NCBI RefSeq assembly: GCF_032118995.1
Contig: NC_092669.1
Location: forward strand, 1,116,001-1,180,000
Direction of reading: 5' to 3'
DNA from: Asterias amurensis
Lineage: Eukaryota > Echinodermata > Asteroidea > Forcipulatida > Asteriidae
DNA length: 64,000 bases
Shown: positions 34,701 through 47,000 of the stretch, in pieces
Numbering within the stretch: the first letter of the stretch is position 1
Layout of the letters: every line of letters starts with the position of its first letter
The notes under the pieces: model-generated
The model's input: only the letters and a program-made list of their open reading frames with translations
Told to the model about the DNA's origin: nothing
The model's database searches: none
Program-made: the position numbers and the translations under genes

Positions 34701-37700
34701 TCAGTATCTTTGTTCGGGGATGCCGGTCATAAGCAAAATCGATCAAGTACTGTTATATATTCCACAAAGCTGAAACCTTTTTCTGACAATAAGAAAACAT
34801 TAAGTAACTAAAGTTGGCGTTCTCTGTATTTTATCAGTATCAGTACTAGAAGCAAGATTGAACACTTCAAATTCAGCAAAAATAAAATCCTTTTCTGAAA
34901 TCCTTTTCTAACTTTTTTGTTTTTCTTTTGTTGATGATTGGACAGGGGGAGAATGAGAGACTTCAGGCGGCTCACTACAAAGAAGTGGATTACGGTAAAT
35001 ATTCTCATCTTTAAATTCTTATTGCAAGAAATTTTTCTCCTCGAAGCCTTGTACATGTACAGAGTTACAATGCACTTCGTCTATGGAATTCTTTGCCGCT
35101 TGACCCCGGAACATAGAACATAGAACGACAGGTCAAAACTCATCTCTTCAAATTGACATTTTAAATCCTAGACTTTTGCCTATAAGTCAGCATTACCTTG
35201 ACAAAAAAAAAAACCTACATGACCTATGACCCAACCTTTAAGCAGCTAGGGCCCAATTTTATATAGAGCTGCTTAAGCACAAAAATTAGTTAAGCACCGC
35301 AGATTTTCTGCTTACCAGAATAAGGTTACCAGCCAAACTACCATGTCACATGTACAATTAGTCAGGCATGCAACTCTTCCGCGTTTCCGCGGAATTCCGC
35401 GTTTTTAAAAATATGATTAGCGCTAAAAAAATACATTCCGCGGTTAGCGCGATCTTAAGATAAATTCAACAATGCATCGTAACGCATGGTCTGGCCTCTG
35501 CCTCGGTACGCAATCCATTCTACTGCATGGTCAATCTAAAGCCCACAGCAAGCAATGCATACGTTTACACACTGCGTGCGGTCATTAATAGCCGTGTTTA
35601 CGGTCGAAAAATCTGGAACAGTGGAACGCAGCCCGTGGCGCGGGCGAGTTGTGTGCTAAACCAAGTTATTATACAGCCTTGAAATGAGTCTAAGGTCGTG
35701 TCTTCGTCTGGTCCCACTGTTTTGCAATAGTATACACGTGTTGTACATGTATGTGTGTGTGAGTTAGTTACCAAACGTACATGTATACTGTGTGCTTGTC
35801 TCACATTGCGTTACGAAACAGTCTCATCTTCAAACGTCCGTCAAAATGACATCCAAAAGAAATTATATTTTAGAACGGGACCGAGTGGTACCTGGCCAAA
35901 TTAAAGCCATAGATAAAGGAGTAAAAACTACCTGGAAGTGGTTCTGGTTGGGAAAAAAAAAGACGTAGACGGTAAACTGCTCTCCGAAACCGTCCGGAAA
36001 GTGGACAAGCCAGGAATGGCATATTGCGTGGTGTGCAAGAGGGAGATTTAACGACGGCAAGCGGGGACAAGTGGCTCGCACCGACCATTGTAAGGTGGCA
36101 TAGCATCGGGAGTTGATTAAGTTGAGGAAAAGTAACTATTGTTTCCCAGGTAGTTATGAAATTTGCATAAAATTATTATTCCCCCCCCCCCCAAGAAAAC
36201 AAAAAAAAAAACAATTTTTTTTTCTTTTTTTTTTTCTATTTTTTTTTGGGGGGGGATAATATTTTTATGCAAATTTCATAATTACCTGGACAACAATAGT
36301 TAGTTTTCCTCAACTTAATCAACTCCCAATGCTTTGCCACCTTCGAATTACGGTGCATACATAGGCAAGGTGTTTTTTCCATGTTATTTTAGTTAAAAAC
36401 ACTCCACTTTGTCTTACATGCTAACAATGAACCTAAGAGCATAAAAAACCTCAACACTTTTTAGGGTACCATTGTGGGTCTCGAAAAGTTTCCTCTTTTT
36501 TTTTCATCGGGCAGTTGCATGCCTGATTAGTGACTGGTTTCCTGCTTATTTCTGCTAAGCAGGAATTTTTTAAGCATCGTGTTTTGCTTAAGCAGCCCAG
36601 GGGTCGATTTCACAAAAAGTTAGGACTAGTCCTAACTTAGGACTAGTCCTAGGAGATATACAATTTGCATGGATAGTCCTAAGTTAGGACGAGTAACCGG
36701 TCCTAACTCGAGATAAGACTAGTCCTAACTCTTTGTGAAATCCACCCCAGGGACCAGATCAGACGGTTCTGCAACCACTGTTATCACTCCACTAGGCATG
36801 GTTATTCCAACCTCTGATATATAAATACTCACAAGTTGTTTACACAGTCAGACTAAAGGATATGCGGTGAATACAGGAAGTGATTGCACGCACAGGAAAA
36901 AGATACATGATATTTGGGGCTTTAGACATTTACAAATGTCATTGTACATGTATACACACTTGCACACTGTGGTTGAGTGACGTTTGTAGTGGCACAATGG
37001 AGTCAAATATGGACTTTGTGTATGTAGAATATGAGGACGAGCCATCGGGTAAGTGGCCATCCAGCCACTGGCCATTGGCTGGAGTGTGGCTGGTAGCCAG
37101 AGTGTAGGAAAAGATTTAAGTTCAGGAGTTAGATTAAGTGATACAGATGTTATTGTTCAAAAGCTAGTGGACTCTGTTCATGTGATGTTGGTTGATGAAC
37201 AGTGAAGTCAAACATGGAGTTTGTGTTTGTAGAATATGAGGACGAGCCATCGGGTAAGTGGCCAGTGTTGGCCACAGGCTGGAGTGTGGCCGGTGGCCAG
37301 AGTAGAGTTAGATGAAGTGATACAGATGTTGTTGTTTAAAAGCTAGTGGACTTTGTTCATGTGATGTTGGTTGATGAACAGTGAAGTCAAACATGGAGTT
37401 TGTGTATGTAGAATATGAGGACGAGCCATCGAGTAAGTGGCCATCCAGCCACTGGCCATTGGCTGGAGTGTGGCCGGTAGCCAGAGTGTAGGAAAAGATT
37501 TAAGTTCTGGAGTTAGATTAAGCTTGTGGACTTTGTTAATGTGATGTTGGTTGATGAACAGTGAAGTCAAACATGGAGGTTGTAGACTGTGGCTCTTTTC
37601 GAAACCATGGCTTCGGCTCCAGATTCGGCTCAGGCTAGCTTGGCCCCATGGTTGATTTGACAATTGCGTGTGCTTTATTTGTACGTGCTCAGGGTTTCAG

Positions 37701-37977
37701 ACGTGAGAATGAAGCCGAATCCAAAGCCGAAGCTGTGAATCTGAAAACGGCTTATATGATGATGAGCCACCTTTGGCCAAGGCATATATTTATATGTTTC
37801 TCTGTTTTACATTTTCTTAATTTCCAGCCACCGAGATTGAGAAGTTAAAAAGAGCAGTCGAGTCCCTGCTGGCCGCAAACAATGAGAAGGTAAAGATGTA
37901 CTCACTTCTTATAAAAGTATCAAGCCTCAAGTTTCCATGAAGACGAACTTCTCAGATTCATTCGAGACTGCACATTG

Positions 37978-38009
<32 letters not shown>

Positions 38010-41000
38010 AGCCCAGTCGTCGATTTCACCAAACTCTTCTTTACTTAATCTTAAGACTTAGGACGAGTTAAGTTTTGTATCCGTTGACGTAGGATGCATT
38101 GAATCCATCCTAAATTAGTACTGATTACTCGTCCTTACTCGAGATAGGACACTCGTCCTAACTGGAGATGGGACTAATCCTAGCGTTTCGGGAAATCGGC
38201 TGCGCTATGGGGTACGCGCCGTATCAAGACCTCTCGTCACTAACCCCTGGTAAGAATGTACTGAGAAACAACGCTGATTGACTCCTAAAAGTGACTACTT
38301 TGTGCGTATGCTTTTAACATACAACAAGAACGAGGTTGATAACTCTCTTGTTGATATAGTTCAGCTCTCAAGGATATTTTAAATTTCTACTCGGCGGCAG
38401 CTGTATGTGTAGTTGCTTGGCTGCTCTCAAGCTAGCATTTATTTTAGACGCAAAATATTAAATTTTGTTGCTAGGCAGCCTTCAGGGGGATTTTAATGGC
38501 TGAAAGGATTAAGAGATTAAATGAATTGGAAATCCCCGAAATAATCTCTTGAGCCCAGGAACGCTGTATGTAAAAAGTTTGTGGAATGACTGAAAATTCT
38601 GACTTTTTTTTCCCTGGTTTATATTTAGGATAAAAAGATTGATGATCTGAAGAAGAGTGTCTCCCGTTATAAGAAGGTGCAGGAACTCATGCTGAATGCT
38701 CAGGGTAGAAGAGGTTAGTAACACTTACTGGTCCTTACTAGTCCTTACTAGTCCTTACTAGTCCTAACTTAAAGGCAGTGGACACTATTGGTAATTGTCA
38801 AAGACTAGCCTTCACAGTTGGTGTATCTCAACATATGCATATAATAACAAACCTGTGAAAATTTGAGCTCAATCGGTCATCAAAGTTGGGAGGTAATAAT
38901 GAAAGATGAAAACACCCTTGTCACACGAAGTTGTGTGCGTTTAGATGGTTGATTTCAAGACCTCAAGTTCTAAACTTGAGGTCTCGAAATCAAATCGTGG
39001 AAAATTACTTCTTTCTCCAAAACTATGGCATTTCAGAGGGAGCTGTTTCTCACAATGTTTTTTCCACCAACCTCTCCCCATTACTTGTCACCAAGAATGG
39101 TTTTATGCGAATAATTGTTTTGAGTAATTACCAATAGTGTCCACTGCCTTTAAGACTAGTCCTAGGAGATGTTGAAAATGTATGGCTAGTCCTAACTCAA
39201 GATGAGACTAGCCTTAACTCTTTGTGAAATCCACCCCAGGGATGTTGCATCAGTAACTTACCTCTTAATCTTGAAACTTTGTTTCAGCTGATGGAAGCAT
39301 GATGGATGATGACCCGATTCGCTCCGATAGTTTCTCAACGAGTAGCTCAGTGAGTATGGCCGACACTGACGAGAGCTCAACCAATAGGAGGGAGCCTAGA
39401 ATGGAGGTATTGTTTACTTCTTCTTCTTTGTTTGTTTGTTTGTTTGTTTGTTTGTTTGTTTGTTTGTTTATTTGCTTGTTTGTTTGTTTGTTTGTTTGTT
39501 TGTTTGTTTGTTTAGATGATCTTCTCCGTCAAAGGAAATCGGCAAAGCTCCCATAAGAGGATATAAACACCAAGCTGGCAACAGCCAATCTCTCTCATTT
39601 GTTTGTTTGTTTAATAAAAATAAAAATAATAAACCTCATTAACTATTTTTTGCATTTATACCTTTGGTCCTTTTGGTAGCAATCGTAAATAAACATGGTT
39701 TAGATGATCTTCCCTGTCAAGGGAACTCGGCAAAGCTCCCATAAGAGGATATAAACACCAAGATGGCAACAGCCAATCTCTCCATACAAACATTGGTTTA
39801 ACGTCTTTAATTATAAATTGCACAAATCAAAAAATTGTGATTCAGTAACTAGACAACAATACTTATTTCAGTCATTGTGAAATCAGTGGTTAGCTTGGTT
39901 GGTCACTAAAAATATGACTCTAAAGGTTTGTCAAATTTTGATAATAAAATAACTCTTGTATCACTTTTCAAAGAAATTGGTTGATAAATACCACTTTCGG
40001 GGAGGGAGGGGAGTCGTCAAAAGTAGTTCTCTCTGTATGACCTGAAATGTTGAAATCTTTGGCAAGTCCCTCAGTCGTGTAGTGGCCTACAGTTAAGGAA
40101 GAACACCTACTTTGTAAAACTTTGAATCAAAAACTTTTTCCAGTTTTGACACTGGTAAAGTATCTTAAGTTTTGACCTCTTCTCTTTTACTGACAGAACC
40201 AACCAGATGTTGCAACTAAATCCACCCCCGAGGTCATCCTGAGAGTGGGATCACCCCTTCATTCCCTAACAGATACAGATAGGAATAACTCACTGAATCG
40301 GGAGGTGCCATTATCAGGAAAGGGGTCGACAGAAGATGATATTAAGTTTCAGAAGAGAAAATCTGCAAGCCTCGAGGACCTTAAACCTGGAACGTTGTCA
40401 TTTACGGTGAGAAGTTGTTTGTTTGTCTTTCAAAAAAGGATAATGAAAAAAGTTTTGAGTGAATGAAGCATCCATTGAACTCTCTATCTTTCTGACTTTT
40501 TATCAGAAAGTATTTTATTACAGGGTTTTAAAATACTTCCTTTAATAAAAGAACGTTTGTTACCGAGAAAAGATAAAAAATTCACAATAAGGCTCGCTTT
40601 TAAAACGGAAACATCATTGTTTGCAATCCAAGTCAAAAAAATAAGTTTCCAAAACAAATTTACTTGAGCAAGATTTGAACCAATGACCTCCGGATTGTTG
40701 TGGCGGCACTCTACCAACTAAGCTATCTTTTTAAAAATAAACAAGCGATCTTGGTAATTACAAATTTAACCATTTCATTTCACAAACACTTGTTATTTGT
40801 TTGTTATTTCTCAGAATGACTCAACAACCTCCGCCCATCATCAGGGTTATAGCACCCTCCCATCCCCCCGCAGCAAGAGTAAAGAGTTCCAGTTTACCCA
40901 GCCCAACCCGGTGACAATGACACAACACCAAACCATGACACAAGGTAGCCCAGAATCTAGGCGTGAACGTAAGGACCGCTCGGGGTCATTCGGTAGGGGG

Positions 41001-44000
41001 CTCTTTAAGGTGCGGGGCTCAAAGAAGACGTCCAGCGCACCTAATCTGGGTGAGGGTCTCGCTCTGCATGCTTGCACTCATTTCATGTGGCACTTTCTGA
41101 CTGGCCTAGGCTATCGTATGGGGGTTGACTTGTCAGTTTGTGACACTTGGTGGCACGATGTGACATTTGGTGACACTATGTGACATTAGGTGACACTGTG
41201 TGATATTTGGTGATACTGTGACATTTTGTGACACTGACATTTTGTGACACTACGTGCCACGAACAATGATGACACTTGGTGTAACTTAATGTAACTTGGT
41301 GTAAGTTGGTGACAGTTGTGACAACTTTTTCTTTCAAATGATCAAATTGACTTTGGACAATTTGATTATTCTTTGTCATTTTGTCCATTGTATACATTTA
41401 ATTTTCATTTGATGTATACGTAAATTTCTTATTTTGCAAATATTTGCCTCATTAAGCTTCAGGCAAGTACTCCTCTTGATAAAAAATGTCTTCAAGATAA
41501 AAAAAATCCACTCAAAATGAAGCTTTCTTCACAAGGGTAAAGATTAAGAACAGTCGTTGTTTTCTTTACCAAGCCAGGCACAGTTTGTCTTGCCTTAGAT
41601 TTTAACTAAATTCCTACTAGAGTCTCCTTTTAGGATAGCCTCGGCCACGTTAACACATTAATGTTTTATGTTTGTGACTTGTTTGCCTGATGTTTAATAT
41701 TTATACGCTGTCATTGGAGACGTTTTTCTATGTACAGTTTACATGAATGTAGTGATGTCATTGTGGCATGGTTGACCACGCACGGCCTGTGGGTATGTAT
41801 GTTTCAAGTCTAATAAAAAAAACAAAAAATCATTTGTTCAAAAATCATTTGTTTTGATGAAGTCACTTTCCACTTGGGGTGATGTGGTTTTTCAACAAAA
41901 GAAGACGAAAAAGCCAAACAAAAAAAGGAATCAATATTTTTGTAGTATTTATTTTGTTACTTATTCAACAGAGTAAGCAATTAATGTTCATATTTAGAAT
42001 TAGGAGGAAAACCCAAATAGGGAAACCCACCGGCCACGCAATCAGGAAGGGACTGAAATCCAAATCCACAAGCAAGACTCTGGTTTGAGGTGGGATTCGA
42101 ACCAGTGTCCACAGAGGTAAAAGGCATGAAAATAAACCTGATACCCTTTTGACTAGATCAAATTTAGGCACAACCCAAAAATTAAATCCACAAGAGTTTA
42201 AAAACTGGGGGAAAATTCCTAAAAGAGTTGATTTATCCAACAAGTGGAAAGTGAATGATTAGTTTCTAGCATGATGCTGTCAAATTGCTTGATGGTATGT
42301 ATGATTCCATTTACTAAAATACCAAAAAAAAAGTTTGCTTGGTTTATAAAATAATTAACAGCACAGAAGGATCTGTCCTGGTAAGTATTTGTCAAGTTGT
42401 TTGAAGTTGCACTGCATGCATTAACCAAATTTAAAACTAGCAGAATTTATATTAAAAAATGGTTACTTATCCTTGGTGATAAAGTTTATACCAATTATCT
42501 AGTTAAAAACTTTGAAACAAATTTGTCAAAGAGGTGTAATCCTTATAATTCCAAGCAATTTTGTTTCAAAGTAGTTTTTTTTTTAAAGATAAATTGCAGT
42601 GTATGCTTGTAGACAAATTAAACAGGAACTAGGTAAGCGTGTGGTAAGTCTTTGAATAATTCAATAGATACCTTGAGCATCTATTCCATGAATATTTATA
42701 GAGCTAGTCAATTGGCACTATCGCTACGTTCTTTGCAGTGTCACGGATAAACCACACCTTCATTGCACTTCTTGGCACTACCTTATGAATATTTATAGAA
42801 ATTTTAAAATGAATATTCACACATCTCATCACACACTTTACACTTTTCAGCTCCACTTTGAATCACGGGAACATCACCTGCACCTTGCACATACACACTT
42901 TGCATATTCAGACATGCATATTCAACGGGGGGAGGAGTTAAAGCTGAACTATCAGTCTGAAAAAATGTAGCCCTGCACATTCACATGCACTGCAATGCAA
43001 ATTTGCATAATTTTGCATATTCAATAGGGGATGAGTTTCATTCACTGCACTTTCACATGCTTAGTGCTCATGCAGAGCTCCAAGACTTCATGCATATTCA
43101 GCGAGGAGGAGGAGTTAAACCCTCACCTTCAAAGCTGCATTAGCGCAAATTTTTACTAAGTCTATTTGCACTTTTAGTTTATACAGCATAGAGCTTAAAT
43201 TCAATCCTCTAGTCCATTTGTGAAGTTTCCTCCTTTTGTTTAAGGATTAATTTATGTAGGTTTATTCATGTTATTTGCATCTTTTGCATGATTCATGTAC
43301 TGCTTGTAGTGCCTTGCATGTGCTGCACCTGCTTTGCTTCTATGCACGAAAAAAGCCAAAATAAAATTGAAAAAAAAAGGCTACGCTGCAGTCCTGTTTA
43401 TCCCACAGAGTGACCCCTAATTCCCCCTACCCTGTACCTACCCTGTACCTAATGTACCCTGTACCTAACCCGTACCATGCCCATATCTAACCCATACCTA
43501 CCCAATACCTACCTCATACCTAACCCATACCTAGTACATTCCTTCCCCCAAACTACCCCTCACCCTTTTCATACCTACCTGCACCCATTCCATACCTACT
43601 CCTTCCTACCCTATACCTACCATGTACCTACCCCGCACCTACCCAGTGCCTACCTCACCCTTACCCCGCACCTACTCCTTACCAACCTCATACCTTCCCA
43701 ACCCCATCCCCTTGCCCAAAGTCTGTATGATGATGGTGATATGTAAACAATTGTTTGTTGTGTATGTTGTAAATTGTTCTTCATTCGGGTTTGTACAAAA
43801 TCAAGAATATTATAACGAAAAAACTGAACGTTTTTAAGTGTTATAGAGCCCTCACTAAAATCAAGATAAAGTAAATCTTCGGTGAACATTGTTTTATTGC
43901 GTAAACCTGGATTTATATTTCCATTTTATGGTGACTTAAATTCTCGGATTCCTGAGAACAAATACAAATATTTTTTTCCAAAACATTGTGAAAATCAGTT

Positions 44001-47000
44001 TTGGCAAATAAAAATCCAAAACAAGAAACTAACCAATATATTTTGAAAGATTGCTATCAACTTCTCATAACTATAATCAGAATTTTTTTACAGTATGTAT
44101 ACTCAACTGAAAATATTAAGATTTTAGCTGAAAATACGATAAACCCATCTCTACTAATATTTGTCTGTAGTTCTTCTTTAAAGAAACACAAACAAGAACT
44201 GAGAACTTGTATCGCTTACATTTGGTTATCCTTAATGTTTATGTTTCCATAATAACCACAGCCTCCACAGAATCCGATAACGAGGACATCATAAGAAGGA
44301 ATCGTCGTGTCAACTTCGCCGATCAACCGGATACCCCACCGGCCGAGAGACGGAAAAAGAAAGTTGGGATTAAGAAACTCTTCGGCAAGTGAGTAAATAA
44401 ATAATTTTTACAGGAAAATTAATCTGACATTTGTAGCATGTTGTAGTTCTGTGCTCAATTTCATAATTTCAGAAGATGTATCCCATCCTCTTTTTTAATC
44501 TTTTTGTGTAAGCTAGCTCGTGATATTTCATTTATATTCAAACTTGCTATCTTGTATTTGATTTTGTACACGCTCTAGAATTGCGAGGGCCGTGGGTTCG
44601 AATCCAACCCGAGTAATATGCCTGTGGAATTTGTTCATAGGACTCAGGAAAGTACTGAGTATACAGTGCTAACTTGTGGGAAAAAACCAAAATTAAAATC
44701 TATTATATTTGCTGTTTGTTAAGAATCTGTTTTTCATAACAATTGTTATAGATTACGCAATTCAGCCTTTGACTTTGATGCGATGTATCCTTAGTAACCA
44801 AACAAATTCATAAACAACCTCCTGTTGACCTCTAGGTGAGGGTGCTCTACATAAAGTTTTTGGCTTCTTGTCTTACAGGTTGAAAAGGAGTAATTCAGCC
44901 ACTTTGACCTTTGCAGAAGAGGATGAAGATTCGTCTATTGGGTTCCAACGTGGAGGACGATTAAGAGCTACTGCTGGCCCTAGGATTGGTTGGGCTGGAT
45001 TCAGAACCAATAAGTAAGTCAGTGAAGTTTGAAGCTTCATGGCTCTGCTTACCGTAAGCACAGAATCGGCGCTTGCGGAAGCAGGGAATTCTGTGCTTAC
45101 GGCAAGCGTATTTCACAGGTTAGCGGTGAATTTTGGCTTCTGCGTGTGCGTACTCCGCGTTACTAGGCATTCTACGCTTACAAGGCTACCGCAGAAAGTC
45201 GGTGCTTGCACTTAAGCTGGGAATCGTGATCGTAAGCGCAGAATTCGGCGGTGTGGGCAACTTGAACACCCCAAATTGTCTTTTCACTTTAACGTTTTTA
45301 CATGACATATTTGGATTCTTTGTTTACCTAGGGACTCCGATGCACCCTTTGCTAAGTGGGAGAGTGACCAGGTTGCAGCGTGGCTTCATGATATGGGGCT
45401 TGGTCAGTACATGTCAATGTGTCGGGTTTGGGTCAAGAATGGAGCTACTCTACTCAAAGCTTCACCACTTGACCTGGAAAGGGTAAGTCACCTCTATCAT
45501 TCTATCCTCTTCAACTCTTGGTGGGTTAAATGAATAATGATAGTAGAAATCTTCCTTTAAAATATTAGTTGCTGAGGTGCTGTAGTTTTTGAGAAATGAG
45601 TAAAACAAGTCACAAAAATAATTTTCGTCCCTAAAGACGAAAATTATTTTAGCATGTAAAATGTATTTTTGTAACATTGTTTCACTCCTTTCTCAATAAC
45701 TACAGCACCTCAGCTAGTAATATTTTAAGGTTAGCTTTCTACTATCATTATCTTCAAATGGTGTAGGTTTAATGTAAATCTGTGGACATTGTGTTTTGTG
45801 TTACAAAAAGTACCCATATCATTGAAGTAGAAACTTTCCCTAAATATCACTGGTTGTATTTTCTGTGGTTACCATAGGAACTGGGCGTCAAGAACGTCCT
45901 CCATCGTAAGAAGATTCAGCTAGCCCTTCAAGCCATCGGTTCGGAAGAGGAGGATAAATTCAGCCTCCTCGATCACAACTGGGTCTTGAGGTGGTTGGAC
46001 GATGCAGGTTTACCTCAGTACAAGGATGCCTTCAGTGAAGCAAAGGTTGATGGGAGGATGCTGCACTATCTGACTGTGGTAAGTAAAGGGGGTTGGAGGT
46101 GAGAATAGGCTGGTGGCTGTGTGTGATAGTGCTTTAACTGGTGACACACGGATAGGGAACGATGCGGGTTTACCTCAGTACAAGGATGCCTTCAGTGAAG
46201 CAAAGGTTGATGGGAGGATGCTGCACTATCTGACTGTGGTAAGTAAAGGGGGTTGGAGGTGAGAATAGGCTGGTGGCTGTGTGTGATGGTGCTTTAACTG
46301 GTGACACACGGATAGGGAACCAATGTTGCCTGCATTATTTTTATTTTTTGGTGACAGAATGATCTTTTGGTTATAACATGGTTCTTGTTACTAAAGTAAT
46401 CCGGCACCGTTTTCTGTTTTTTTATCACTGCTATAAACATGATTAAGTCATTGAATAGGACAGGAATTTGTTTTCTTTTCCTGATTTTATAAAAATTCTG
46501 TGACAGGTTTCAAAGTCTTACAAGAAGACTTAGTCTGGTCCCTTTGCTCGTGTGAGTGCTTAAACCATTACATCACACAGGGTAAAAGACAAGATGTGTG
46601 CATCGTTATGAATTAGTATATATACAAATTCGTTTTTTGGTGATCGGGTTACCAGTGTGAAGTAGTCTGGGCCCTTTCTGAGTATGAGTATTGTAATCAT
46701 TACTGCAGACAGGATATAAGACAAGATTTATCTCATTGATTTTTAACAGGATGATCTTTTGTTGATGCGGGTTACCAGTGGCATGCACCATGTCAGTATA
46801 ATGAGAGGAATCCAATGCCTGCGTCTTCATCATTTCCAGCCTAACTGCCTCCGTCGCCGACCTACAGATGAAGTAAGTCCATGGATATGATTTCTCCGTT
46901 TTTAACCGTAAATCTTTTTTTTTTTTTTAAACCCCCCCCCAATAACTCAGATTCATAATAAAAAGAAGATAAAACCATATGGAACACCCCAGAGTAGAGC

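Larger units (their letters stand above)
35363..36525. mobile_element. DNA transposon remnant, 13-bp inverted ends CAGGCATGCAACT
   Basis: 1163 bp with perfect 13-bp terminal inverted repeats and ATTAGT directly repeated on both sides (35357-35362, 36526-36531). It interrupts a GGGCCC-type MITE: 35247-35355 and 36532-36605 are its two halves. It contains a broken coding fragment and a large internal hairpin. The ends suggest a hAT relative, though hAT elements usually duplicate 8 bp. Confidence 0.8.
36990..37590 (+). repeat. Tandem array carrying three copies of a 21-nt microexon and a fourth fragment
   Basis: Units of about 180-205 bp repeat TTGGTTGATGAACAGTGAAG, AATATGAGGACGAGCCATCG, GTAAGTGGCC and GGCTGGAGTGTGGC. 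The fourth unit (37530-37585) is cut after AACATGGAGG. Spacing between microexon starts is 205 and 179 bp. Confidence 0.92.

Noticed and set aside
35846..36105. Possible active host gene with a zinc finger
   Set aside because: Frameshifted twice, lies between transposon terminal repeats, and no intact continuation is visible.
43477..43746. Tyr/Pro/Leu-rich open frame
   Set aside because: Translation of the G-poor CCTACC repeat; no evidence of coding.
46161..46238. Second copy of the SAM2 exon end as an alternative exon
   Set aside because: No in-frame acceptor. The only nearby AG (GGATAG) gives the wrong phase.
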